Of a DNA stretch of 64,000 nucleotides, positions 34,626-46,641 are shown one piece after another. Source of the stretch: Blasia pusilla. Its lineage: Eukaryota; Marchantiophyta; Marchantiopsida; Blasiales. Numbering within the stretch: the first letter of the stretch is position 1; each line of letters begins with the position of its first letter. The notes under the pieces were generated by a model. That model did not search any database. It saw nothing but the letters and a program-made list of their open reading frames with translations, and had not been told where the DNA came from. Both the position numbers and the translations under genes were made by a program. The DNA lies in contig CM114271.1 in assembly GCA_050084515.1 (NCBI GenBank), positions 20,274,001 to 20,338,000 of the forward strand, given 5' to 3'.

Positions 34626-35230
34626 AAGGTACCAACAAGGTTCAAGTATGCAGAAGCTAATCTCAAGACACGATGCCTTAGAGGGAAAGAGTAGAAGGGT
34701 TTAGTTATGCAAACTATGGTTGCATAACTAAATGACGTCCAATATCCAAAATTAATGGAATCTACCCAAAAATAGGAGGGATGCTCCAGTCCAACATTCA
34801 CCCTCCTCAAAATCTCGTATGGCACCAAGTTAGTACACTAAAGGCGCAAATAGTATGCTCGTGAACCTACACTCACCACATCCAAAATATTGCTAGGCTA
34901 ATCCATGCACGAACTTGATGTGCACTCGTCACGACTATTACTCGAGAATCGCCCAAAATTGGAATATTCTTTATAATTTAAGTTGGCGAACGAGTTTGTT
35001 GCCCATGCAAATACCGTAAGATCCTCATTACCTCCCAAAATAATCTGGACCAAAGGTCATTTAAACCGCCACCTCATCCAACACTTGATCAGCCTTTATA
35101 TGGCCAATTTGCAAGGACCGAATCAATGCCCCATCCAATCCAAATCGTGCGCCTACAACAAGGAAATGTCCCTCGATAAGGATTCATGAAGCCTCGTAAC
35201 CTTGCACAACCGATGCATATAAGAAGTTGA
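34626..35230 (-). pseudogene. DNMT fragment, inverted
   Basis: On minus: LVVGAHDLDW (before motif IV), FGRFSSNSRDE-like motif VI region, DVVSVGSRAYYLRL*CTNLVPYEILRRV (motif VIII), LEHPSYFWVDSI. Matches DNMT of element A at 10090-10520. A perfect 13-bp palindrome (34700-34732) lies within it. Confidence 0.65.
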
Positions 35231-35639
35231 GAAAATTCAAGCATGTTGATGAGTCCAGGGATCCGCATTGAGAATGAGAACGCGCAGGAGTACCCTTACC
35301 CCAAAAGTGTCAAGAATCCAAAATGGAAATCGACAATTAGAGCATAATGAGAATTTGTTACTATTTTTTACTCCATCGACATGTGATGTATCAACACATA
35401 TGTATTGATACATGATCTATAACATAAACCAACAACAAGAGGAAAAATGTATATGCATGAAAAAATTTAATAATCAATACCTTAAAGAAATCGAGACTTA
35501 TCTCAATCTTTAGTTTTTGTAAAATATACAACTTTTGTTTGAATTTTCTCTCACAACCAAATTGATTATGCGCAATTGTTTGGAGTTTTTGTTTATTTCA
35601 TGGAATTGAATCAAACTTTGTGTAGAAAATGGTTTTGTT

Positions 35640-35890
35640 ATCCTTAGTCAGTCACTAGATAAGTCCAAACCTTCCAAGATCTTATCCATGACTCTTGGAA
35701 GTTATGTCAAGGCATTTCTTAACCCAAATTGTAAGATCCGCCACTAGTTCAAATAATCCTTCCCTTAAGGATAGATTCCCATAAATGTAGTCTTCCATAA
35801 GTAATCCATTTTGATGCTCCTCACAAAGTTGTTTACTAACTATAGAATTCTCTTCCAAGCAAAGAAACTTTGGCAAACACCATTGACCTT
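35640..35890 (-). pseudogene. gypsy RT fragment, inverted
   Basis: KTTFMGIYP*GKDYLN*WRILQFGLRNALT*LPRVMDKILEGLDL, matching the RT segment before YIDD of elements A-C. It lies upstream of the DNMT fragment in minus orientation, the wrong order for one element, so the block is scrambled. The stretches 35231-35639 and 35891-36585 show nothing else recognisable. Confidence 0.65.
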
Positions 35891-36585
35891 GAGGACCGGA
35901 TAGGAAGGTCTAAGATATTTTCCAATGTGATCCTCGTGATGCACTTAATGAGTGCTATCCCTTACAGATAGGAAAGTATACTTAAAGTTGGGTTCCCCGT
36001 ATGACCATCCCAATTCGAGATAGTGTTAGATGTTGCAACCAATTTGTGGCCTGATTTTGAATTTTTTAATCGCCATTTGTTTGGAGGTTCGGAGAACACT
36101 AATACAATTGGGAGTAACACGGCGAGAGGAAGGCATGATCTAACATGGTGAAGAATAACAATCTATTCTATTCCGCGTTAAAGAGAGCATGAACACTAAT
36201 ACAATGGAGTAATTGGGAAATTTCTATTCATCCGATCATTGAAAAATTCATTTTGGAGGGTTGAGAACTCTACAGAATTACTTGCATTCTGCACGCTTTG
36301 CAGTGGGAATCGAGAATTATAGGGGCCGTAACTAGAGACTCCGCAGGCTCTAACCATAGAAGTCACGCCACATATCCTAATGGCAAGTTTTAGATTTGAT
36401 GACTATGCTAGAATTACCATTGAAGATTGAATGTGAGTAAGCCCATGAAGACATGAGAACTTCAGATGACAGAAGAACTGGACCAACAGTTGCCTAGGAT
36501 CCTAACAGATCAATTGAGATATGAAGCCACAATTAAATATTCTGTGCTTGGCTTGATTTTGGAATACTTACGCATGAACATTGAG

Positions 36586-36931
36586 ATCATTCAATAAAAA
36601 TAAGAGTAAAACCAACACACACGGCCTAAAACTCCACTCATGTATCTACATCGGCATATCGAGCCTCATCCACTCCTTGTTATCAAGAAATTCGGACACT
36701 ACCACCATGATCACATCTCACACACAAGCAAGAGAGGTGCTCCAACGACCCAACATGAGAAAGATGGCTCGAGAAAGCCATCTTCCTCCTTTATATAGGT
36801 TTGGAAAGAGCCAAAAGGCTCTTCCCCTAAAAATAGCAATCCTCTTGGTAACCTATGGGCACAGGTTATCAAAGGCGGGTGACCTACTAAACAAGTCCCC
36901 AGTTGTCAAAGACTAAGTACAAAAAAGCAAC
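36586..36931 (-). repeat. B-type A module, truncated, inverted
   Basis: Reverse complement matches 22654-23133 without its first roughly 170 bp. It keeps the TATATAAA and the GATGGCT/AGCCATC, GAAGAGCC/GGCTCTT and GGTTACC stems with different loops. Confidence 0.75.
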
Positions 36932-37154
36932 CAATGCAGTATATGTGGCGGTGTGACTTCATCGATTACTTGCTAAGATTGATGTTAGTAACTTAGGACT
37001 TAGCATAATACATACAAGCAATATGAGTAGCTTGACTAATAACCTCGTGTTTCATGCTCGAATAAAGCATGTTTATATGCACTATCACTTTATCAGATAG
37101 AAAATGCTTACACAAGAAATTGATCTTGTGTATATGGCAAAAAAATTGCAAACT
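36932..37154 (+). pseudogene. copia RNase H end, interrupted
   Basis: Parallels 51.45-51.69 kb (sequence for SNLRP, NNHAF, KHFEMHYHF, EEIDLVY). It continues after the B-type insertion at 38276 into the copia 3' end. Confidence 0.6.
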
Positions 37155-38275
37155 TGTCACATATGAGTAGCCAATAGGCCGAGATCTATCGTGGATAGGG
37201 CGTAGGAGCCAATGGACTATCTTGAGTGTAACTTTGTCCCACGGTGTCGGATGAGGTTAAGGATAGTCCATTGTGTCAGGAACGTCGTTTCACACAACTT
37301 TCATGTTGAGATCTTTCATAGTCGGGCGACTTGTTGACCAGGTCACCCACCCCTGGTAACCTGTGCCCGTCAGGTTACCAAGGGGATAACTATTTTTAGG
37401 TGAAGAGCCTTTTGGCTCTTCCCAACCCTACATAAGAGAGGAAGATGGCTTTCCTAAGCCATCTTTCTCATGTTGGGCCGTTGGAGCACCTCTCTTGTAT
37501 GTGTTTGAGATAGGACTAGGGTGCTAGCGTCCGGATTCCTTGATAGCACAGGGTGGACGAGGCTCGATATGCCGATGTAGGTTAAGGAGTGGAGTTTTAG
37601 GCCGGGTGTGCCATTTTTACTACTCTTTATTTTTACATGAAAAAGATGTCAGGGGACTGGTGGGAATTCGTTGTTTGGAGGTAGGCAAGCGAGTTGCCTT
37701 GGTCGGGAGCCCCTGGAGACGCGTATGTTGCGGGTGTTGGTAATTTTTCTGTTCAGAAGGCCGTGGGCGGAAGCGCTGTACATTTTTCTCAGATTTTGCT
37801 AGTGCGGATTGACGGGGGACAGCAGCCGAGTGTAGTGTGTGGTGGGGCATCAAGTGTACGCGATTGAGGGTGTCGAGAGAGAGAAGAAAAGGGCAGGTTT
37901 GGGTCTTGCAGCCGCCGGGGGGTTATCAAGTAAATGCGGCTAGGTTAGGTCACGAAGGCTAGGTTTAGGGCGTAGAGGACGCGCGCGAACAGAGGACGGG
38001 CGCGAAAGGGCGGAAGGGCCACGAGCGTGAACAGGCGAACACCCCCCTCCCCTCGCATTTACTCCCCCTCCCTACGCGTTTAGTATCCCATAGGGGTGCG
38101 GACCGGAAGGCCCCCCGCATTTACTACCTTTTTTGCGAACGTGGTTGGATGGCAACGTGGTAGGGTTCAGGATGTGGTGACCATGTTAATAGGTTGGAGC
38201 TGCTTACGTAGTTAGGAGAGTTACATGGTTAGGGTGAAGATGGACCCTCTATATTGATGAGTTGACAACGGAGAG
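37155..38275 (+). mobile_element. B-type element relic: A1 module and leader
   Basis: A1 at 37155-37633 starts TGTCACATATGAG. The leader follows with gcggaagcgctg and cccataggggtgcgg words as in element B. Truncated before gag; the right terminus (module B) is missing. It sits inside a copia 3' region. Confidence 0.7.
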
Positions 38276-38669
38276 TTAGCTTTACAAAGATATTGTCTAA
38301 AGATAAGCTTGAGATGTTTAAAAACGATTTTGGTGTTAGAGATATCAATATATGCTTGAGGGGGAGTATCGAAGAATGAGTTATAGTCAAGCTCATCAAA
38401 CAGCCGAACTATTACATTTGGTATTCACATGAAGTAGGGAAGCTTAATCTTGGTTAGTTCGTTAAGTATGATTATCTGAACTAGGATTAGTTAACCACAG
38501 TTACTATAACTCAAGACTATGGTTAGCATTAGGGTTAGGGTTTCTTGTACATACCTTATATAATTGAGAAGGGGATCAGCCTCCACTCATTCTTTCATTG
38601 CAAAATTTCATTCTCCATGGTGGTGGTGTGTGAGAGCCGTATCACATCACTTATGCTCGTTTATCAATT
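38276..38669 (+). repeat. copia 3' end: polypurine tract and LTR
   Basis: tttacaaagatattgtctaaagataag and gagggggagtat precede an LTR from about 38367 (tatcgaag) to 38669, similar to those at 49.7 and 51.8 kb, with a ttatataattgag TATA region. Confidence 0.7.
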
Positions 38670-41600
38670 TTCTGTAAGAGGATCATCGTCCTTTACATAA
38701 GGAATTAGGGGATGATATGGTCCAATCGCCGAATGATATGATATCTAAAACAAACAATATCAATAATCTCATTAATATAATCTATGGGATTGATTGTCAA
38801 CGATTTTATGATATTACCTTCCTCATGGATAGAACTATTTTCACAGCCAGAAATTGAGAGGTGGATCATATAAATACTGAAGTGATGTCCGATTTCATGG
38901 AGAGGTAACATCCTTATTTCATTTTTAATGGATTTATTATTACCTTACAAATGTGAAATGTACCTTTCAAATACTAACATACTTTCATACCTCATGCGTT
39001 GGAGAATACTTATCGTAGTGTGTTGATTCCATTTTAGATGAGGGAATGTCTCATATTTATGTCACAGAGTTTTTAATACTAGCTTATCTTCTCGACAACC
39101 GCCATATTTTTGTCTTAAAGATTGGGGGACTAATCATGTTATTACGAAACATGAATGAAACAAAAGGATAAGCTAATGAGAGAAGATCTGTCATTTGAGC
39201 CTTTTGTGTCATACGCCATTGATGTTGAAATCATTATAGGGAGAAATATTGGAAATTGGATTTTCATCCGAGCATTCCTTTGATTGCGTCTCACTCTCGC
39301 TTACCTTTCGATCTTGATGCATTTCAATTTTGCTATCCCTTCTACTTTTACTATAATTATTAAGAAGTCCCAAGGTCAAACTTAAAAAAAAAGTTGCCAA
39401 ACATATATATTCTCTCGTGGAAAATTAAATATCACTTTATGATAGATACAACGATGTATCTATCATGGCACCCTCCAAATTAATACAATTTGGAGGGTGC
39501 CATGCCGATAAGAAATTCTATACACATAATGTTGTCTATGCTAAGTAAAGCATTTTTTTTTCCATTCCTACTTTTTACAAGAAAATTCCAGCTAGTCCCA
39601 TAAATTCTCAATATAAACTTAGATGAACCATTTTCTTCCAAAATATCACATTTCGTTTTCATTGAAAATGTGGGAAAGAATACATGAGTTGGGGGTGTGG
39701 GGAAAGGAATAAGTGATCACAAACATGGAAGAACCCGTCCGATACAAGTCACGAGTTGAGAGTTTACTACACATGGAAGATATTAGGGGTTTCATTGGCA
39801 CATGGTGAGTATTCATGCGAGCAGAGAAACAACAATGAGGAGCCGAGGAACGGCAGTGCTGCGATTGGAATCAACACTTTGGCTATCGCTACGAAATTCA
39901 AATCCAGGTTGTAACTACCGGGGCACGGGATTCAGGGCTTGGAATTGTGGTGTGAAACAGGTAGACCGAAAACTGTGCAGATGTAATAAATCGAGCGGAA
40001 GTGACGGATAACGAGAAATTTCCGAAGCACATAAAAAGCCGACTGCAGGCATTTACGGGCTGTAGGTAAGAACTGACCACATGGCTGCTATTTTGCTGAT
40101 GGAATGAATGATGGACCCGTTTGCTCCACAGAATTCACATTTAGTTCCTTCACGGCGAGCGTCTCGTAATTTTGGGCTTCTATGAAGAAGAGGAAGGATA
40201 AAATGATGTGAAATTTCTGGAATCTTCGTTTCCTTAAAGTGAGTTGGCTGATCCAATGCTAGAATGTGTGCGTGGAATCTCGAAGAAACTTGTCACACAA
40301 TCGTGTTTGAAACGGACGTGATCAATATTCTTTCCTAGGGCTTTTAAAAAAATTCAATTTCTCCTTCGGCTGCCCTTCAAATGCATATCGTGCGCGTCTC
40401 CCTCGTCTGGTAGCCGCTTGTTTGGGGCTGCTGTGAAAGCTACTTCCTGAATCTGGACAATGCCCAGCTTGTGTTCGCCCGATTTCGATTTCGATTTTCG
40501 CCCTAAACGCCCCTGGTAGCGCGTGCCTTTGAGCAGGAATTCGGCCAGTCGTCCGGTCTCAACAATTTCAGATCTAGAAATTCGAAGGCGTAGCAGGATG
40601 GAACAATCTCATGTTGAATCTGCTGTATCGCAATGTTCCTTGGGTTCAGTGCTTGATCGTAAGGTTGCGACGGACTTCTGACAGCGGAAGGTCATCAGGA
40701 CAAAGAGTTTGCAAGCTCATGCAGGTGTGGTCCATTTCCCTTAAAATTTCACGTCTTCTTAATTGTTGCGACAATCGGAGGAGTCCAGTGCTTTGAGAAC
40801 TGGCATCGGTCTTTTTTCCGGATGGGGTTATCCTTGGACATACTATGTGAAGAGCAGATTACATGAAAGGGAGTTTTCAGGTGGTTTAGGTGCCCCAAGA
40901 ACTGCGCTGCTCTACTTGTGTCCCGTCATCTGCGTCATTGTAGGACTCTCATGACATCAATTTCGGTTTTCTTGGCTTGCTTTTCTTTGCTTCCTACCGA
41001 TTCCACTGCACGTGATAGACGGAAACGCGATGTCGTCTTTTCAAAGTTTCCCATCAGAGTAGCAAATCTTGAAAACCGAGGTATGTCTAGTACTATGAAA
41101 ATTAGCTGCTGCGGATGGAGAGGGAGAAACGGAGGGCTTGTTGTCTGTTAGCCTCTGCACATTGTGTGAATTGTACTCCTCTACTCTGATCAGCGGATTT
41201 CTGCGGTAGATGCGGAATTTTTGGTGTTTGGATTGTGACCGAGGTGAACTCAGAGTAGAGCTGTGAATTCTCAGGATGACAGCTTTTGTTCGTGAGGGTA
41301 AAATGGACTGGCAACACGTGTTTGTTTCAGTTGATTTCAGCAATTTTGTCGCCAACAAATCGTCGGACGCAAGCGGAACGGCCACCTGGCATTTGAATTA
41401 TTATATCTGGGCAATTTGAATTGATCACCGACGAATCACGCATAGACTTCGGATTCCTGAAGGTTGTTGTAAGATTTAGGCGTACTCTATTTCAAGAGGT
41501 GGACACTTTGTGAATAGGATGAGTGCTTGGAGGAAGGAGACGAAAACTGAAAATGTACAGAAGAGTCGTTTCGGCTGCCATTTCTTTCCGGGGAGAGACC

Positions 41601-41970
41601 AGAGGATCACGGACATCGAGGAGACTGATCTGTGGACAAGGCTGGATGGTGATCGTTGCCACTCGACCTCTATCTTCTGATTGCTCTCTTCGACTGAAAC
41701 GAACATATTGTCAAGTCAAATTTCCGTGATAGGGATGTGTTTACGGAAGCAATCAGTTTTATTCAGTGGACTGGATTTGGTCGAAAGATTAGACACCCGA
41801 TCGCCTTTGAAATTGAGGGCGTTTAATTTAGCTGCATACTCGACATTATTGTTCGCGCTCACGTTGGTGCTGCAGCTTAAGATCTCAGTTGATCGGCTGT
41901 CCAACTAATCGTTCCTTGCTGCCACGAGAAGCCACTCAGTACGTGGAGTTGATTTCTGTTAAGTTCTTAA
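38670..41970. other. Upstream region of ATG5; no gene recognised
   Basis: Several short frames without homology. A frame starting at an ATG at 40599 (MEQSHVESAVSQCSLGSVLDRK) ends at a possible donor and might be an exon of an unknown gene or part of the ATG5 5' untranslated region. No retroelement motif is seen after about 38.7 kb. Confidence 0.4.
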
Positions 41971-44900
41971 ATGGGCAAAGAGAATGATAGTGAAAAGACA
42001 TCTGGAGAAGATTTCGAGATTCTGTCGTCAGACTCCCGCAAGTATGTGTGGATGGGCGCCATTCCGTTACTAGTCCATCTACACGAGTCTGAAGTTACCA
42101 GCCTTCCGGCGCCCCCTCCCTTTCTGGTGAGGTTCAGATCCTTACGGTGTCATCAGGGGGAAATTAGAAATCTTTCGTTCATTCTTCTCCCTCATTTAAG
42201 CAAACTTGTTTCCTAGAGGGTGCGCAGTTCATCTGAACGAAGAAAATACCCTCAGGTTCCACACATTGTAGTCAAAGGTATTTTCTTCGGTCAGATGAAC
42301 TGCGTAGTTCAGGTCAGATGAACTGCGCACATGGTAGAACCTATAAATGTGCGCAGTTCATCTGACCGAAGAAAATACCCTTGACTACAATGTGTGGAAC
42401 CTGTTGGAGTCGGGCGATGCTCAAATTCTCGCTAGAACTGATGCGTTTTGGATGCCGTTTATGGATTGTAGGTACTGGCTCCTCGCAATGGATACTTGCC
42501 ACTCCTTGCAGATGCAATCAAACCCCATTTCCAGAGTGCTCTACCACCCGGTTCTGATACGGTCTGGTTTGACTACGAAGGGCTACCTCTTAAATGGTTC
42601 GATTATTTCACATTACCAAGGCCTGAACATGCCTTCCACTGATCAAAAGATTGGACGTCGCGGTAAATTATGTTGGATATCTTAGAAGTGCACAGAAACC
42701 TGAATGCGGAAGTGGACTGCTGTAAGATGGGGTTCCATGACAGAAATAGAACAAGATGGATTGATGGACCGCTAGTGCTGTCAGTACTGAGAGCATTTCT
42801 GGCCACATGCGATTCTGTCGTTGTTCATCGCAACAACCTTTGATGTGGCATTTATCTCCGAGTTTATGCAGTCTTGAAGTCTGCAGGTCCTGAATTTTGG
42901 AAACAGACTAAGGTGAAAGGAAAATCCTTGCAGGCACATACCAACGGGAGTCCTTTTTGATTTGCTGTGCGTTGAACCTGAAAGGCCTTGGAAATTGACG
43001 GTATGATCCCGAATACAACTCGCTACGTTCAGATTTGGTTTTCGATGGAAGGGTGTACCTGTTTGCACCCCGATATGTGACGATGAAGTAGCATACTCTT
43101 AAGCATTCACAATTTCACTCAAAGTCATTCTATCCTTAAAGGCGTTGCAAAATCTACTACAGGTACATTTTAGAGCATATCCTTTGGAGGTATTGAGTCC
43201 CTGTGATGGAGAAGATGCTGTCAAGTGGCACTTTGTCAACGCCCTTAAAGAGGCATGTGAAAGACTTGGTTTTACCTCTCGGTGTACATGTTCAAAAGTT
43301 TTTTTTTCATCTGTAGACTTTGGCTTATGTTATGTTACGTTAAATAGGTTTTCTTGGCAAAATAATGTTATACATCTAGACGGGGATGGCAATTTACTCA
43401 TCGGAAGGACCAGCAACTGATAGCCCTTTTCCTATTGGTTGTAGGCCTCGTATGTGATGTACGGGAATACCAAAAGTGTAATGAATTTATCTCAGCACGA
43501 CCAGGTGGAGCTTTGGAAAAGTGTGGTAAAGGGTCAGTTTTCTATGGCCACAAATCTCCTTGCATTCTTTCTCTGTGAAATCTATACAATACAGTAGAAA
43601 GAGAACGTTTGTTTTAGTGTGTTTCTGTGAATTGGCCTCACCTTAGTCAGAGTGTCTCACTTGTACACTAAAATCACATCACCATCAAACAGTGATCGTG
43701 TTTGAGCACTCTTCTGGGAAAATGCCCTCTGTCTACAGCTCAATGCAAGGTCAGTCGCAGTTCTAGGTCTTGTCTGAAGATATTTTGGTATGGCAGGTGA
43801 TTTGGAAGGGTACGATCATATCTCAAACCGCTTGAAACCAGGATTGAATCTAAACTCTGCTGCTCCATGGAATTGGGGAATGTCTGTGGGGCGGCCGAGT
43901 AGTGGAGATTCAGACGTGGACAGCAAGTCAGTTGGTAGAGGAGGTACTTCAGCACAAACTTCACGTGTGAAACTGCTAGCACTGTTTTGATATTTTTGTA
44001 TCAAGCATGCCTTCAAGGGAAATTCAATCAGTAATATTTGTTACGCTTAAATTTTGGGTCTTGAACTCAGACCATTCAGGGGACCCTTGACTTGAGGCGG
44101 GTACAACCGTAAAATATGCTCGAAAATGTCCACATGCGTCCCACTTTTCTCCAGAAACCCTATCGCTGCACGTCCTGCTAAAGGTTGATATATTTGATTG
44201 AGAATTTCGTTGCTCCGTCCAAAGAAACTATTTGAGTCCTTAGTTAATTTTTTGGAACCTTGAAACTGAGTTTTTAAAGCCTCATGTAGGGAAATCTATG
44301 TATGTGGTGAAGGTAAATAGACAGAGATAGGTCAGCAGTTGTTACACATTGCCATTAGTCTTCCAACATGATGGGACTTGGGATCCCCTTATTCTGATAT
44401 AGTTGTGAAAGAGTGGATGTTTCTTCTCCAATTATCATGCTGAAAGGTCTGGGGCCAAAAGGTTGCGTTTAAGCACACTGTTTTGCCTCCAGTGAGCGGC
44501 TGCTTGAAAATAAACTCACATAACTTAAATTGATGCCGACTCTACATGGCTCTAATTAGTTTCAAATATATGTGGTGGAAATCCCTGCTTAAAGTTTGCA
44601 CGATCCTTCTTTCCTGATACTACACTATGGAGATGGAGATTTAACACCTTATGTGCTTACTCATAAATGTCTAACCACTTTGAGTACGTAGGATCGGAGC
44701 AATTCAATCCATGATGATTACCACATGTTTCCCAAGTTTATACATGGCGCAACATGATATCAGTGAAGGATTTGTTGTCCCACTGTTGAAGTTATGAAGT
44801 TAACATGCAGAGAAGGGCGAAAAGCAAATCCTCTATCCAGGATAGGAGGATCTTTCCCACGCACCTGCAGAAAACCTTAGAAGTCCGTAGGTATTAGGCA

Positions 44901-46641
44901 GAAAACTAGTTTTCTTAGTAATGCATATAGTAATTCAGTTGGGGTTGGATTGGTTTCAGAAGCATAACGAATCGGCAAGGGATTTGAGAAAATCTGGAAT
45001 ACAGATTTGCTTAGTGTGTGGACTTTAATTCTTACAGTTCTTTCCACGTGTGTGTTCCCGAAGCCCTTCTCTTCTAAGGATACACTTTAATCATAGTTTG
45101 AGGTGAATAATTAGATGCATTATTTCATGTGGGAAACAATTGGAAGGTGGAAAGCGCTCAAAGCACAATGATTAGAGAAACCTTGAAGAGGAGGTTCTCT
45201 TCTTCGAAAAAACTTTCATGTCCCAAATCAAAGTCTGGTTAGTCATATCTGAGTCTGGCCAGTGGTTGGTGGTCAGGACCCCACAGTGCTGAAACGCAGA
45301 AGCCTGATCTGTTTATATCTCTACATTGATGAAGGTATAGTTTGGGAGACTTTACTCATTAAGTAGTGCCTGTTGTAGCCTTGCCACCATAGACCCCGGG
45401 CCCTGGTTGGACGGTGCTTGAGACTGGGATGGGTGTAGAGAGAAGAAGTGAAGAAGGTACCATAGGAGAGGACGGAGACACTCTCATATAGTGTGAGTGC
45501 TGACGGTACAAAGTGTTGGTGCGGAGCTTCCAAGTGTCACCCAGGACGCTCTTCACTTTACCTGATTGGGATCCCCAATAAACATTACTTACCAGTGCAG
45601 CAGCTTTGGGCAGTGAATTTAGGCTACTGAATGTGTTTATAATTTGGGAGAGCGAGAGCCTGAGAGATTTACTGACTAGTGAATATTTCCAGCAGGAAGT
45701 GATGGTAATTGGCCAGGGAGGATACCAATGCGCATATACATAAGATCAATATGTGGTAATCCGGATGATCTGTGTGATAGTCCTCCGGTACATTCATGGG
45801 ACAAGTTGGTGTACATGACAAGACCCATCGATTTCCCGAGAGAAAAAGGTGCTATATCTGGTCGTGTGACAACATTATCTGTTCTTGACATTTGTCCAGC
45901 AGCCGTTTTTGTTTAGGCAAAGGACGACATAGTTGAAGTGACAGCGTCATAGATTATTCACACAAAATGAAGAGACCCCTTGTTGTACAATCCCTCCAGT
46001 TACACTTGAATTGCAGTACAAAGGGTAACATATTTTTTTGAAAGAATGAGGATTCCCTTTACAATATGACACTGAAAAAGTACACTGGTGGAATCTTTAC
46101 AGGTTTGGTGCTTACATTGCGTGATGTATTGATGAAAGTTGTACCTCATCTATTCTTATCTTTCCCGTCGACAGACACAACTGAGACAGAAACTATTGGA
46201 GTAACTTCCGGAGATAGCAATGAAAGGCATCCGGGTGAGTCTAGTGCTGCATCAAACCTTCCTAATGCAGTTTCAGAAAAACCAGAGACACAGGCTGGAG
46301 AAGCGATCGAAACTGCCACATCACCTTCAAGCGATAAGCAATCAACAGAATCATCTACACCTAGTGAGGAGGGGCTTGAGGAACAGGCCCGAATAAGTGC
46401 ACAGGATGCACTTGATGATCTGGACAGGAGTCCTGATGGCCAAGGTGGGACGAGTACACCAAGGCCACCTGAGTGCCTCTGGGAGGGCCAGGCTTTGGGC
46501 AGCGCAAAACAGTTTCAGGGTATTGTGCGCATTCAGGGGATTGAACCAAATCTTGATTTACCGCTTGATTGGGTGGCACGGAACCTTTGTGGACCTGAGC
46601 AATTTATTCATCTTTGCATTTGTACATGGATAACTCCATGA
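41971..46641 (+). CDS. ATG5: Autophagy protein 5 (ATG5), eight exons, complete
   Basis: Becomes conjugated to ATG12 and, with ATG16, drives ATG8 lipidation on the growing autophagosome membrane. Coding exons: 41971-42126, 42472-42596, 42934-43000, 43163-43252, 43445-43532, 43797-43964, 45696-45848, 46103-46641; 1386 nt, 461 residues plus stop, phases consistent. Diagnostic: [102 protein letters not shown] (Lys145 in ALKEA aligns with the ATG12-acceptor lysine), GRIPMRIYIRS, SWDKLVYMTRPIDF, LTLRDVL, and IVRIQGIEPNLDLPLDWVARNL. Intron 4 has a GC donor. Longer than typical plant ATG5 (about 340-380) because of a Ser/Thr/Glu-rich insert in the last exon. No disabling change seen. Confidence 0.95.
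42221..42403. repeat. Foldback repeat in ATG5 intron 1
   Basis: Arms of 52 bp (42253-42304 and 42352-42403) are reverse complements with one mismatch. A third partial unit with gcgcagttcatctga stands at 42221-42252. Looks like a small foldback/MITE insertion. Confidence 0.85.
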
